A DNA stretch of 64,000 bases from Pseudomonas sp. A34-9 (GCF_029543085.1 NZ_CP119967.1:1390501-1454500), one strand, 5' to 3'. Shown: positions 42,036 to 51,019, counted from the first letter of the stretch. Numbers and translations: made by a program. The notes: generated by a model from the letters alone, not told the origin.

Positions 42036-42806
42036 CTAGAGGCTGAATCCGCCATCAAGAGGAATAATATTCCCGGTCATATAAGCCCCAGCCGTGCTCG
42101 CCAGACTGATCGCCAACGCCGCCATTTCCTCCTCCCGCCCCCAGCGCTTCATCGGAATCAATGCCGTGTCCTCGGCCAACGCCTGCTGATCATTACCAAT
42201 ATGCTGGGTCATTTTGCTCGGAAACCGTCCCGGCGCGATCACATTGACGTTGATGTGCTGGCTCACCAGTTCCCGCGCAAGAATCCGCGACAATTGATGC
42301 AGGGCGGCCTTGCTCGGCCCGTAGGCATACGCCTGCTCACCAAACGAAGAAATCCCCGCCACCGAACCAATGTTGATAATCCGCGCCGGATTCGCCGCTG
42401 AGCCACCCTTGCGCAACAGCGGCAGAAACTGCTGGATGCAACTGAACACCGACGTCACGTTGAGCTGCATGACTTTCTCCCAGCCCTTCACCGGATAACT
42501 CTCCAGCGGCGCCCCCCAAGTGGTGCCGGCATTGTTCACCAGAATGTCCAGATGAGTGATCTGCTCGCCCAGGCGCGCGGCCAGTTCCTGTACGCCTTCT
42601 TCTGTCGCCAGATTCGCCGCCACGCCGTGGCACTTGCCCAAGGCACTGAGTTCTGCAGCGGTTTGATGGCAGGCCTCGACATCGCGCGAGCAGACATAGA
42701 CGCGCGCGCCAGCCTCGACAAAGGCTTTGGCGATCATTTTGCCGATACCACGGGTGCCGCCGGTCACCAGAGCGGTGCGGCCTTGCAGGGAGAAATACGG
42801 GTGCAT
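42036..42806 (-). CDS. rhlG: Short-chain dehydrogenase RhlG
   Basis: 256 residues. TGGTRGIGKMIA (NADP site), NNAGTTWG, Ser and YGPSKAALHQLSR (Tyr-x3-Lys) give a complete SDR active site. Opening MHPYFSLQGRTALVTGG and GSVAGISSFGEQAYAYGPSKAA match P. aeruginosa RhlG, an NADPH-dependent beta-ketoacyl reductase reported in connection with rhamnolipid synthesis. No rhlAB genes are in the window, so the role here may be different. Confidence 0.88.
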   Translation of the reverse strand: MHPYFSLQGRTALVTGGTRGIGKMIAKAFVEAGARVYVCSRDVEACHQTAAELSALGKCHGVAANLATEEGVQELAARLGEQITHLDILVNNAGTTWGAPLESYPVKGWEKVMQLNVTSVFSCIQQFLPLLRKGGSAANPARIINIGSVAGISSFGEQAYAYGPSKAALHQLSRILARELVSQHINVNVIAPGRFPSKMTQHIGNDQQALAEDTALIPMKRWGREEEMAALAISLASTAGAYMTGNIIPLDGGFSL

Positions 42807-42934
42807 GGCGAGTCCTGAGGATTAGGGATCAGTACACCCTAGTCGTCAGCCGCGAAAAGCGGAGCCACTATTTTCGGAGGGAATGAGCGGTCATGCGCTG
42901 CGGTGGCGACCATCAGGCGCCACCGCAGACGGGA

Positions 42935-43405
42935 TCAGGCGGCGCGAACGCGCAGGGTCAGACCCTTGAGGAAGTTGCGCAGCAACTGGTCGCCACACGG
43001 ACGGTAGTTGGTGTGGCCAACCTTGCGGAACAGTGCGCTCAGCTCAGGCTTGGACACCGGGAACTCGGCAGCCTTGAGGATCGCGTGCATGTCGTCTTCT
43101 TTCAGTTCGAAGGCCACGCGCAGCTTTTTCAGAATGATGTTGTTGGTCACTGGCACTTCGATTGGTTGCGGCGGACGGCTTTCGTCCTTGCCACGCTTGA
43201 AGATCACCAGGCCGTCGAGGAAGTGCGCGATGACTTCGTCCGGGCAGCGCACGAAACCTTCTTCGTCTTCTTCTTTTTTGTCGAGCCAGGTCACCACGTC
43301 GGCGAGTGCGACTTCCATGCCGCCAAGCTTGATGATCTCGACAACCTTTTTGTCGCTGATGTCGAGCATGTAGCGCACGCTGCGCAATACGTCGTTATGA
43401 ATCAT
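42935..43405 (-). CDS. DUF1456 (YehS-like) protein
   Basis: 156 residues containing two related halves, MIHNDVLRSVRYMLDISDKKVVEIIKLGG and VTNNIILKKLRVAFELKEDDMHAILKAAEF, which is the duplicated domain of DUF1456. No membrane or signal segment, so cytosolic. E. coli YehS is a homologue of unknown function. It may share a transcript with the gene at 43478-44188 located upstream on this strand. Confidence 0.9.
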   Translation of the reverse strand: MIHNDVLRSVRYMLDISDKKVVEIIKLGGMEVALADVVTWLDKKEEDEEGFVRCPDEVIAHFLDGLVIFKRGKDESRPPQPIEVPVTNNIILKKLRVAFELKEDDMHAILKAAEFPVSKPELSALFRKVGHTNYRPCGDQLLRNFLKGLTLRVRAA

Positions 43406-43477
43406 GTGAGTAATCCTGATAAGCGTTGTGGGCAGCGCGCAGGCGCACTGCCGGAATGTGTGGCGGCAGCAGAAGCC

Positions 43478-44188
43478 TTAAAACTTCTCTTTGCCGGACA
43501 GGTAGCGCCATTGGCCGACCGGGACCTTGCCGATCGAGACGCCGCCGATACGGATACGGCGGATGCCGATGACCTTGAGGCCGACCGCTTCGCAGAACTG
43601 GGCGATGATGCCGGGCTGCGGATTTTTCATGGCGAAGCGCAGGCGGTTTTCGTTCTGCCAGCTGGCCTTGACCGGCGGCAGCTCTTTGCCCTTGTGCGTC
43701 AGGCCGTGCTGCAAACGGTTGAGGCCGTGGGCGACCATGTCACCTTCGACTTCGACCACGTATTCCTGCTCGATCTTCGCGGCGTCAGCGGTGAGCTTGC
43801 GCAGGATTTTCCAGTCCTGGGTGAACACCAGCAGGCCGCTGGCCTTGGCTTGCAGGTCGGCACTGGCGGTCAGGCGCAGGAAGTGCCCACGCAGCGGACG
43901 CTTGCTGAAACGGTGCTCTTCGCTGAGGGTTTCGGCGCTGAGCGACTGCATGGCAGTCTCGACGTCCATGCCGGCCGGCGCGTTGAACAGGATGGTCACC
44001 GGCTCCGGTGCGGTGGCCTTGGCGTCCTTGTCGAGCTCGACCTTCTGGTCGCCGACCTTGAATTGCGGCTCGTCAATGACTTCGCCGTCCACGGTGACCC
44101 AGCCGCCCTCGATGAACAGCTCGGCCTCGCGGCGGGAGCAACCCACCAGTTCGATGAGGCGTTTGGAGAGGCGAATCGGGTCAGTCAT
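43478..44188 (-). CDS. RsuA/RluB/F-family pseudouridine synthase-like protein with atypical active site
   Basis: 236 residues from the ATG at 44188. An N-terminal S4 domain (IRLSKRLIELVGCSRREAELFIEGGWVTVDG) is followed by the RsuA-type catalytic fold, with IGIRRIRIGGVSIGKVPVGQWRYL near the end. In place of the usual GRLDxxTSGLL motif, residues 109-120 read SADLQAKASGLL. Aligned on SGLL, the catalytic Asp position (113) is Gln and Arg is absent; the only nearby Asp is at 111. It may be an inactive RNA-binding paralogue or have a shifted active site. Confidence 0.8.
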   Translation of the reverse strand: MTDPIRLSKRLIELVGCSRREAELFIEGGWVTVDGEVIDEPQFKVGDQKVELDKDAKATAPEPVTILFNAPAGMDVETAMQSLSAETLSEEHRFSKRPLRGHFLRLTASADLQAKASGLLVFTQDWKILRKLTADAAKIEQEYVVEVEGDMVAHGLNRLQHGLTHKGKELPPVKASWQNENRLRFAMKNPQPGIIAQFCEAVGLKVIGIRRIRIGGVSIGKVPVGQWRYLSGKEKF

Positions 44189-44257
44189 GACAGGGCCGTA
44201 ACAAAAAAGGGGTGGGCATTGTACCTGTGTGGCGCCGGTTAAGTCCGGTTCCATTTA

Positions 44258-44326
44258 CAGGCGCTGCCGAAGGCTGCGATCTTTTGATTTTTAAAAGCCA
44301 AGATCGCAGCCTTCGGCAGCTCCTAC
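44258..44326. repeat. REP/BIME-like inverted repeat, partly degenerate
   Basis: Arm GCTGCCGAAGGCTGCGATCTT (44263-44283) and its complement AAGATCGCAGCCTTCGGCAGC (44300-44320) are intact. The outer left end has lost the TGTAGGA motif. Confidence 0.85.
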
Positions 44327-44344
44327 ACAGGGCTTTGTGTTATG

Positions 44345-44818
44345 TCAGCCATTGCTGGAGCGTTGCTGGTTTTGACGCAAACGCATGTGCAGTAGCGGAT
44401 ACGGCTGGCCCATGCCATCCACCTCCGAGCGGCCGATCACTTCAAAACCCTGCTTGAAGTAGAAGCCCAAGGCCTGCGGGTTCTGTTCGTTGACGTCCAG
44501 CTCATCGGCATTCAAATGCTGCAGCGCGTAATTCAACAGTTTCTTGCCCAGCCCCTGTCCGCGATGGTCAGGATCGATGAACAGCATTTCAATCTTGCCC
44601 GCCGCAACCCCGGCAAACCCGGTGATGCGCTGCTCGCGATCCTTGGTGCAAATCAACATCACTGCATCCAGATAACGCGTGAGCACCAGATTGCGCAACA
44701 GCTCGATATAGCTGTCCGGCAGAAAATCATGGGTCGCGCGGACCGAGGCCTCCCAGACCCGGGTCAATTCCTGGTAATCGCTGAGTTTCGGCGTGTGGAT
44801 GACCGAATGGTGACGCAT
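44345..44818 (-). CDS. GNAT-family N-acetyltransferase
   Basis: 157 residues from the ATG at 44818. GKIEMLFIDPDHRGQGLGKKLLNYAL is motif A with the acetyl-CoA loop (RGQGLG). LDVNEQNPQALGFYFKQGFEVIGR is motif B. This resembles YjaB-type acetyltransferases (DVNEQN, GFYxxxGF). Substrate unknown. A bidirectional-looking terminator lies upstream of it at 44884, serving rightward transcripts. Confidence 0.85.
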   Translation of the reverse strand: MRHHSVIHTPKLSDYQELTRVWEASVRATHDFLPDSYIELLRNLVLTRYLDAVMLICTKDREQRITGFAGVAAGKIEMLFIDPDHRGQGLGKKLLNYALQHLNADELDVNEQNPQALGFYFKQGFEVIGRSEVDGMGQPYPLLHMRLRQNQQRSSNG

Positions 44819-44883
44819 GCCCGGTAGCCTCTTTGTCAGGTGTAATGGGAGTCCTTCCCCCCACAAACGATAGCCGTAAAAAA

Positions 44884-44918
44884 GCCCCGCATCTTGTAAA
44901 AAGAGCGGGGCTTTTTGT
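44884..44918. terminator. Terminator-like hairpin, symmetrical
   Basis: AGCCCCGC (44884-44891) and GCGGGGCT (44906-44913) with flanking A and T runs, so it could work on either strand. It lies between the start of the GNAT gene and the end of rimO; as read leftward it would follow rimO. Confidence 0.7.
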
Positions 44919-44967
44919 ATTTGTTGCGGTGTTCGGCTAGCTATTTCCGTTGTCAGGAAGAGCTTTC

Positions 44968-45128
44968 CCCCTCACCCCAACCCTCTCCCCCAGAGGGGGC
45001 GAGGGGGAAGGGAGCTGATCTTCGTGCTGTTCAGAACCTGAGGTCGACTCGATATTTCAGGTCGATGCCATTCGAAAGAACACCACGGTCAGTCCCCTCT
45101 CCCTCTGGGAGAGGGCTAGGGTGAGGGG
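44968..45128. repeat. Large inverted repeat of a third intergenic family
   Basis: CCCCTCACCCCAACCCTCTCCC (44968-44989) pairs with GGGAGAGGGCTAGGGTGAGGGG (45107-45128) with one mismatch. The 117-bp centre contains a second hairpin (CCCCCAGAGGGGG) and no coding frame of note. Confidence 0.8.
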
Positions 45129-45140
45129 CTTTTGACGTTC

Positions 45141-45185
45141 AGATCAGATCAGATCAGATCAGATCAGATCAGATCAGATCAGATC
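45141..45185. repeat. Tandem repeat of AGATC, nine copies, over the rimO stop codon
   Basis: Nine perfect AGATC units. On the minus strand the rimO TGA is at 45181-45179 and its last Ile codon is 45184-45182, both within the repeat, so the rest lies in the 3' untranslated region. Confidence 0.95.
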
Positions 45186-46516
45186 TGCTCAGCCCACAGA
45201 TCATATTCGTCAGCATCAGTCACTTTGCACCAGACCTTGTCGCCCGGCTTCAGATTGCTGCCATTATCAATAAACACGTTGCCATCGATTTCCGGGGCGT
45301 CGAAGAAGCAGCGGCCCACCGCGCCTTGCTCGTCGACTTCGTCCACCAGCACTTCGATTTCACGGCCGATGCGCATTTGCAGGCGTGCCGAGCTGATCGC
45401 TTGCTGGTGCGCCATGAAGCGATCCCAGCGGTCCTGCTTGACGTCGTCCGGAACGATTTCCAGGTCGAGATCATTGGCTGGAGCGCCTTCAACCGGCGAG
45501 TACTGGAAGCAGCCGACGCGGTCGAGCTGAGCTTCGGTCAGCCAGTTGAGCAGGTACTGGAAGTCTTCTTCGGTTTCGCCCGGGAAGCCGACGATGAAAG
45601 TCGAACGGATGATCAGATCCGGGCAGATTTCCCGCCAGTTCTTGATGCGTGCCAGGGTCTTGTCTTCGAACGCCGGGCGTTTCATCGACTTCAACACTTT
45701 CGGGCTGGCGTGCTGGAACGGGATGTCCAGGTACGGCAGGATCTTGCCGGCGGCCATCAACGGGATCAGCTCGTCAACGTGCGGGTACGGGTAAACGTAG
45801 TGCAGACGGACCCAGACGCCGAGGGTGCTCAGCGCTTCACACAGCTCGGTCATGCGGGTTTTCACCGGCGCGCCGTTCCAGAAACCGGTGCGGTATTTCA
45901 CGTCAACGCCGTAGGCGCTGGTGTCTTGCGAGATCACCAACAGCTCTTTGACGCCCGACTTGACCAGACGTTGGGCCTCATCAAGTACGTCGCCGACCGG
46001 ACGGCTGACCAGTTTGCCGCGCATCGACGGGATGATGCAGAAGGAGCAGCTGTGGTTGCAGCCTTCGGAAATCTTCAGGTACGCGTAGTGGCGCGGGGTC
46101 AGCTTGATGCCTTGTGGCGGCACCAGGTCGATCAGCGGGTTGTGATCCTGACGCGGTGGCACCACTTCGTGCACGGCGTTGACCACTTGCTCGTACTGCT
46201 GCGGACCGGTCACGGCCAGCACGCTCGGGTGCACGTTGCGGATGTTGCCTTCTTCCACGCCCATGCAACCGGTGACGATGACCTTGCCGTTTTCCTTGAT
46301 CGCTTCGCCGATCACTTCCAGCGACTCAGCCTTGGCCGAATCGATGAAACCGCAGGTGTTGACGACTACAACGTCGGCGTCCTGATAGGTGGACACCACG
46401 TCATAGCCTTCCATGCGCAGCTGGGTCAGGATGCGCTCGGAGTCGACCAGTGCTTTCGGGCAACCCAGAGATACAAAGCCAACCTTTGGATTGGCCGGCG
46501 CAGGAGTGGTGGACAT
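45179..46516 (-). CDS. rimO: Ribosomal protein S12 methylthiotransferase RimO
   Basis: 445 residues. An N-terminal MTTase domain with three Cys (SLGCPK, VNTCGF, VTGCMG), the radical SAM motif CNHSCSFC at about 150-157, and a C-terminal TRAM domain ([26 protein letters not shown]). RimO methylthiolates Asp89 of ribosomal protein S12 (E. coli numbering). All three plus three Fe-S cysteines are present. Confidence 0.96.
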   Translation of the reverse strand: MSTTPAPANPKVGFVSLGCPKALVDSERILTQLRMEGYDVVSTYQDADVVVVNTCGFIDSAKAESLEVIGEAIKENGKVIVTGCMGVEEGNIRNVHPSVLAVTGPQQYEQVVNAVHEVVPPRQDHNPLIDLVPPQGIKLTPRHYAYLKISEGCNHSCSFCIIPSMRGKLVSRPVGDVLDEAQRLVKSGVKELLVISQDTSAYGVDVKYRTGFWNGAPVKTRMTELCEALSTLGVWVRLHYVYPYPHVDELIPLMAAGKILPYLDIPFQHASPKVLKSMKRPAFEDKTLARIKNWREICPDLIIRSTFIVGFPGETEEDFQYLLNWLTEAQLDRVGCFQYSPVEGAPANDLDLEIVPDDVKQDRWDRFMAHQQAISSARLQMRIGREIEVLVDEVDEQGAVGRCFFDAPEIDGNVFIDNGSNLKPGDKVWCKVTDADEYDLWAEQI

Positions 46517-46806
46517 GTCTAACCTCGGTATTTTGTGACATCGCTTTCAGGGTGCGAAAGCCGACGGATGGGCGCTTAGGGCGCGCCTCTGATCAAAAAG
46601 TGCGCAATTCTAGCGGCGAGGAGCGCACTTGACCAGCTTTATGCCGGGAAATACGACGAGTGCTGCGCTATGCTTCGCGCCGTTGAGCTTTACCAATTTT
46701 TTACAGTCAACAAAACGTCTGTAACAACAGGTAAAACAGCGCATGCTGCACCACAAAGCATAGTGCTTCATTCAAAGAAGCCGGTTCTGAGAAGTAGGAG
46801 TGTTGG
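46517..46806. other. rimO-kup divergent intergenic region
   Basis: About 290 bp. Contains the dyad TTACAG-N12-CTGTAA at 46701-46724, about 80 bp before kup, and GTAGGAG as kup ribosome site. The dyad is the reverse polarity of a LexA box. No recognised promoter or RNA. Confidence 0.4.
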
Positions 46807-48708
46807 ATGGGTCAGGCAAGTAGTCATGCGGCAGGCGCCGAGGGTTCGGCCACCAAGCCGCTGAGCATGCTGGTCGCGGCAGTCGGGGTAGTTTACGGCG
46901 ACATCGGCACGAGCCCGTTGTACACCCTCAAAGAAGTGTTTTCCGGCGGTTACGGCGTACCGGTCAACCACGACGGCGTGCTAGGCATTCTGTCGTTGAT
47001 CTTCTGGTCGCTGATCTGGGTCGTGTCGATCAAATACATGATGTTCGTCCTGCGTGCCGACAACCAGGGCGAGGGCGGCATCATGGCGCTCACTGCGCTG
47101 GCGCGGCGGGCGGCGGGGCATCGCAAGAAGCTGCGGTCGTTGCTGGTGGTGTGCGGACTGATCGGCGCGGCGCTGTTTTATGGCGACAGCATGATCACTC
47201 CGGCGATTTCCGTGTTATCGGCGATTGAAGGTCTGGGGCTGGCGTTTGAGGGTATCGACCACTGGGTTGTGCCGTTGTCGTTGGTGGTGCTGGTCGCTCT
47301 GTTTTTGATCCAGAGCCACGGCACGGCGCGAATCGGCATTCTGTTCGGGCCGATCATGGTCACCTGGTTCCTCGTCCTCGGTGCCCTTGGCGTGTATGGC
47401 ATCAGCCACACCCCGGAAGTGCTGCATGCGCTGAACCCGGTCTGGGCCGTGCGTTTCTTCATGGTGCACACCGGCATGGGCGTGGCGATCCTCGGCGCCG
47501 TGGTGCTGGCGCTGACCGGTGCTGAAGCGCTTTACGCCGACATGGGCCACTTCGGCCGCAAGCCGATCGCCCGGGCGTGGTTCATCTTGGTATTGCCGGC
47601 GCTGGTGCTCAATTACTTCGGTCAGGGCGCCTTGCTGCTGGACAACCCGGATGCGGCGCGTAACCCGTTCTATCTGCTGGCGCCGAGCTGGGCGTTGATT
47701 CCACTGGTCGGCCTGTCGACGCTGGCCACGGTGATCGCCTCGCAAGCGGTGATTTCCGGCGCGTTCTCCTTGACTCGTCAGGCTATTCAGCTCGGCTACA
47801 TTCCGCGCATGTACATCCAGCACACCTCCAGCGATGAGCAGGGCCAGATCTACATCGGCGCGGTGAACTGGGCGCTGATGGTTGGCGTTGTGCTGCTGGT
47901 GCTTGGCTTCGAATCCTCCGGCGCCCTGGCCTCGGCCTACGGTGTGGCGGTGACTGGCACCATGCTGATGACTACCATTCTGGTGTCGGCGGTGATGCTG
48001 CTGCTGTGGAAATGGCCGCCGATCCTTGCGGTGCCGGTGTTGATCGGTTTCCTGCTGGTGGACGGTCTGTACTTCGCCGCCAACGTGCCGAAGATCGTGC
48101 AGGGCGGCGCCTTCCCGGTGATCGCCGGTATTGCACTGTTCGTGCTGATGACTACGTGGAAGCGCGGCAAGCAATTGCTGGTCGAACGCCTCGACGAAGG
48201 CGCGCTGCCGCTGCCGATCTTCATCAGCAGCATCCGCGTGCAGCCACCGCACCGCGTGCAGGGTACCGCCGTGTTCCTCACCGCACGCTCCGACGCCGTG
48301 CCGCACGCGTTGTTGCATAACCTGCTGCATAACCAGGTGTTGCATGAGCAAGTGGTGTTGCTGACGGTGGTCTACGAAGACATCCCGCGGGTACCGCCAT
48401 CGCGACGCTTTGAGGTCGAAGCGCACGGGGAGGGCTTCTTCCGGGTGATCCTGCACTTCGGCTTCACCGACGAGCCAGACGTGCCGCAGGCGTTGAAGTT
48501 GTGTCATCTGGATGATCTGGACTTCAGCCCGATGCGCACTACCTACTTCCTCAGCCGCGAAACGGTGATTGCCTCGAAACTTGAGGGCATGGCGCGTTGG
48601 CGTGAAGCGTTGTTTGCGTTCATGTTGAAGAATGCTAATGGCAATTTGCGCTTCTTTAATTTGCCGTTGAACCGTGTGATTGAGTTGGGGACGCAGGTGG
48701 AGATGTAA
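46807..48708 (+). CDS. kup: Low-affinity potassium transporter Kup
   Basis: 633 residues. [25 protein letters not shown] is the KUP signature, followed by about 12 membrane segments to residue 445 and a cytoplasmic C-terminal domain (about 460-633) typical of the family. Takes up K+ with protons in the inner membrane. Starts ATG 46807 with GTAGGAG. A strong terminator follows. Confidence 0.95.
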   Translation: MGQASSHAAGAEGSATKPLSMLVAAVGVVYGDIGTSPLYTLKEVFSGGYGVPVNHDGVLGILSLIFWSLIWVVSIKYMMFVLRADNQGEGGIMALTALARRAAGHRKKLRSLLVVCGLIGAALFYGDSMITPAISVLSAIEGLGLAFEGIDHWVVPLSLVVLVALFLIQSHGTARIGILFGPIMVTWFLVLGALGVYGISHTPEVLHALNPVWAVRFFMVHTGMGVAILGAVVLALTGAEALYADMGHFGRKPIARAWFILVLPALVLNYFGQGALLLDNPDAARNPFYLLAPSWALIPLVGLSTLATVIASQAVISGAFSLTRQAIQLGYIPRMYIQHTSSDEQGQIYIGAVNWALMVGVVLLVLGFESSGALASAYGVAVTGTMLMTTILVSAVMLLLWKWPPILAVPVLIGFLLVDGLYFAANVPKIVQGGAFPVIAGIALFVLMTTWKRGKQLLVERLDEGALPLPIFISSIRVQPPHRVQGTAVFLTARSDAVPHALLHNLLHNQVLHEQVVLLTVVYEDIPRVPPSRRFEVEAHGEGFFRVILHFGFTDEPDVPQALKLCHLDDLDFSPMRTTYFLSRETVIASKLEGMARWREALFAFMLKNANGNLRFFNLPLNRVIELGTQVEM

Positions 48709-48721
48709 CTTCGCGTTATAG

Positions 48722-48763
48722 AAAAAGCCCCCGTCAGCCTTGTGGCTGGCGGGGGCTTTTTTG
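48722..48763 (+). terminator. Terminator of kup
   Basis: AAAAGCCCCCGTCAGCC pairs with GGCTGGCGGGGGCTTTT (one G-T pair), followed by TTG; very stable. Confidence 0.92.
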
Positions 48764-48786
48764 TTTCTGGCTTTATCCACAAATCC

Positions 48787-48870
48787 AGATCAAAAGATCG
48801 CAGCCTTCGGCAGTTCCTACAGGTTTCGCATTCCATGTAGGAGCTGCCGAAGGCTGCGATCTTTTGATCT
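48787..48870. repeat. REP/BIME-like inverted repeat
   Basis: 34-bp arms at 48787-48820 and 48837-48870 with one mismatch, core GATCGCAGCCTTCGGCAG, located between kup and the convergent small gene. Confidence 0.9.
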
Positions 48871-48878
48871 TCAAACCT

Positions 48879-49205
48879 CTACAGGCTTTCAGGCATCTCT
48901 GCTTCAGACTCGGTCTTCGTGCGCGCAGGTCGCGGCATCAACGCCTGAATCACATCATCAATCAAGGCTTTGCCCATCACCGTCAGGTAATGCGCGGCCC
49001 AGGCATGGCGGTCGGTGTCTCTGATGAAGGCAGCGTCTTCTGCGAAGGATTTTGCGAGATATAGCAGGTCGGAGGATTGCGACAAGGCATCGAGGATCGG
49101 GATGCCGGCGCGGACATTGAAGAACGCTTGATCCGAGTTGTAGAGGAAAGGGGTGAAGCCGATGGTTTTAAGGTGTGCGAGTCCGTGCTGATCAGTTTCG
49201 GTCAT
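48879..49205 (-). CDS. DUF6124/DUF3077-type small protein
   Basis: 108 residues. FFNVRAGIPILDALSQSSDLLYLAKSFAEDAA...HAWAAHYLTVMGKALIDDV matches the small helical family common in many copies per genome in fluorescent pseudomonads (the 'F.V..G....AL..AS..L' pattern). No signal or membrane segment. Function not known. Its ribosome site AAGGAG (49218-49213) overlaps a 9-bp stem formed with an upstream segment, so translation may be controlled by the leader. Confidence 0.75.
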   Translation of the reverse strand: MTETDQHGLAHLKTIGFTPFLYNSDQAFFNVRAGIPILDALSQSSDLLYLAKSFAEDAAFIRDTDRHAWAAHYLTVMGKALIDDVIQALMPRPARTKTESEAEMPESL

Positions 49206-49212
49206 CGTGTTA

Positions 49213-49420
49213 CTCCTTGGTTCGAAGTGCCGCGACTTTCGTTACCACGCGAAAGGGAGGCAGCTGTACGCAGGGTGGTAAACCGGGAACCAAGGAAACC
49301 GGCACGCCCGAAAGCGTCCCACGCACAGCCGCCAAAACTCGATGAGCTTGCTGTCGTGTTGGTTTCTCCGGGTTACCACACCCGATCGCTGAATGAGTCA
49401 GCGACGTCCGGAGAGTATCC
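49213..49420 (-). ncRNA. Structured 5' leader RNA of the DUF6124-type gene (candidate cis-regulatory RNA)
   Basis: On the minus strand, CCTTGGTTC (49295-49287) pairs perfectly with GAACCAAGG (49223-49215), which contains part of the AAGGAG site. Inside, a 6-bp hairpin CTTTCG/CGAAAG has GTGGTAA in its loop (49248-49242), complementary over seven bases to TTACCAC at 49281-49275. A second hairpin (CGGGT/ACCCG, 49369-49385) shows GTGGTAA again (49379-49373). Competing or pseudoknot pairings are possible. Extent and function are inferred. Confidence 0.5.
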
Positions 49421-49548
49421 CGTCAAAAAACAGCGCAACAGGGCAGCAAGCCGATCAAATATGAGATTCGGAGTTTGCCTACAAGGTCTGTGGGCGTCAT
49501 CCGATATTGAGAGACGGGAAGTAAACAAAACTACACGTCGGACACGCA
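49421..49548. other. Intergenic sequence without a visible gene
   Basis: About 130 bp between the structured leader and the large inverted repeat. It probably contains the promoter of the DUF6124-type gene on the minus strand; no clear -10/-35 was picked out. A frame on the plus strand across here has no ribosome site and composition unlike a gene. Confidence 0.4.
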
Positions 49549-49650
49549 ATTCCCTGTAGGAGTGAGCCTGCTCGCGATAGCGGAGTGTCAGCTTGCAAAT
49601 CAGTGACTGACACTCCGCTATCGCGAGCAGGCTCACTCCCACAGGGGAAT
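49549..49650. repeat. Large inverted repeat, second REP family (CTCGCGATAGCGG type)
   Basis: Arms of about 43 bp (49549-49591 and 49607-49650), nearly perfect, around a 15-bp centre. The core GTGAGCCTGCTCGCGA resembles the repeat at 41940. Confidence 0.88.
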
Positions 49651-49670
49651 GGGTTCATCGTCCGAGATGT

Positions 49671-49709
49671 AAAAAGCCCCCGCAACCGTGAAGTTGCGGG
49701 GGCTTTTTG
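49671..49709 (-). terminator. Terminator of the mprF-acvB operon
   Basis: AAAAAGCCCCCGCAAC and GTTGCGGGGGCTTTTT form a 16-bp stem. Read leftward it follows the acvB stop by 15 bases. Confidence 0.88.
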
Positions 49710-49723
49710 TGGGGCGCTTCAGA

Positions 49724-51019
49724 TCACTCTTCGGCGACCGAGTCCTTGCTCTGACGCTTCTCGATCAAATCCACCAGCCGCTTGGCAAGCGCCGGGTAGT
49801 TCTCATCGAAGTGGTGGCCGCCAGGCAGTTTCACCGCCTCGCCGACTGCCGTCTTGTCGGTGCAGCCACTTTCATCCGTCTCTTCTTCCCCATAGATGCA
49901 CACGACCTTGGCCGGTGGCAGCTTGGCCATTTCCGGGCCGGTGGCGGCTTCTTTGCCGGCGTTGCCGAGCCAGCCTTCGACTTCGATTTCGAAGCTGCCG
50001 GTGCGGGCGAAGGCTAGCAGGATGATTGCGTCTACACGTTGCTGCTCGGTGTCTGGCAGGCGGTTGTAGATCGCCGGCAGCACGTCAGCGCCGAACGAGT
50101 AGCCGGTGAGGATGAAGCGCTTGGTGCCCCATTTCTGCCGGTAGTGCTGCATCAGCTCGGTCAAGTCCAGCGCGCTCTGCTCGGGGCTTTTGTGCTGCCA
50201 GTAGTAGCGCAGTGTGTCGATGCCGACGACCGGATAGCCGATCTTGGCCATTTCGCCGGCCACGTCGCGGTCGAGGTCGCGCCAGCCGCCGTCTCCGGAA
50301 AGGAACAGGGTCACGGTGTCCTTGGCCTGACCGGCCGGGACTTCAACCACCGGGATCGCCAGACCGCCGTTGGCCTTGTCGCCGCCGACGAGGATCTTGC
50401 GCAGTTCGTTGTTCAGCACTTGCGGCAGGTTGATGTCGTAGTCGCTGATGCTGGTTTCGGCGTTCGGTTGATCGCGCACGAAACCTGCGCTGGCGTCGTC
50501 CGGGTTGTCGTTCCATGCGACCAGCCAATGGCCGTGGGCGGCAGATTTTGGCAGCAGGTGCGTGCAGCCACCTTTTTCCAGGGCGAGGTCGACGGAGACG
50601 GCTTGGGCCTTGTCGTCTTTCTGCTCGGACAACCAGCGCCAGGCCAGCACAGCGCCCGGGCCAATGCCGCTGACCAAAGTGGCCGGGCCATTCAGTTCAC
50701 GCAGGCCGGTTTGCAGGGCGCGGCTTTGCAGCAGGCAGTCCTTGGGCAGAATCACCTGGACGATCTGCGCCGAAGCGCTGCGGCTCAGGGTGCTCAGTTG
50801 TTTGTCGCTGAGTTTCTGTTCGTCATTGACTGCCACCAGCACCTGAGCCTTGGGCTTGGTGCCGGGGATCACACGGGTCATGGCCGGGCCATCGGCCGGT
50901 GTGAGCTGTTCCAGGGTCGGTTCCGGTGCCGGACGTTTGAGGTACCAGTAACCGCCGCCGGCAATCACGGCCAGCACGATCAGTGCAGCCAGGATGTACT
51001 TCAGGGAGCGTTGAATCAT
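49724..51019 (-). CDS. AcvB/VirJ-like periplasmic aminoacyl-phosphatidylglycerol hydrolase
   Basis: 431 residues. An N-terminal membrane anchor (about 8-25), then two alpha/beta-hydrolase-like regions; LFLSGDGGWRDLDRD and ILTGYSFGADVLPAIYNRL (nucleophile Ser in GYSFG) and a late His (GGHHFDENY) are the VirJ motifs. It is encoded directly after mprF with a one-base overlap. In P. aeruginosa the gene in this position hydrolyses alanyl-phosphatidylglycerol, reversing the MprF product. Same role inferred. Confidence 0.85.
   Translation of the reverse strand: MIQRSLKYILAALIVLAVIAGGGYWYLKRPAPEPTLEQLTPADGPAMTRVIPGTKPKAQVLVAVNDEQKLSDKQLSTLSRSASAQIVQVILPKDCLLQSRALQTGLRELNGPATLVSGIGPGAVLAWRWLSEQKDDKAQAVSVDLALEKGGCTHLLPKSAAHGHWLVAWNDNPDDASAGFVRDQPNAETSISDYDINLPQVLNNELRKILVGGDKANGGLAIPVVEVPAGQAKDTVTLFLSGDGGWRDLDRDVAGEMAKIGYPVVGIDTLRYYWQHKSPEQSALDLTELMQHYRQKWGTKRFILTGYSFGADVLPAIYNRLPDTEQQRVDAIILLAFARTGSFEIEVEGWLGNAGKEAATGPEMAKLPPAKVVCIYGEEETDESGCTDKTAVGEAVKLPGGHHFDENYPALAKRLVDLIEKRQSKDSVAEE

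Noticed and set aside
42893..44242. 449-codon plus-strand frame over DUF1456 and pseudouridine synthase genes
   Set aside because: Antisense shadow of two conserved minus-strand genes.
45326..46522. 398-codon frame antisense to rimO
   Set aside because: Shadow frame; rimO carries all expected motifs.
49077..49559. 160-codon plus-strand frame over the DUF6124-type gene and its leader
   Set aside because: Overlaps a recognisable gene antisense and a structured leader; no ribosome site.
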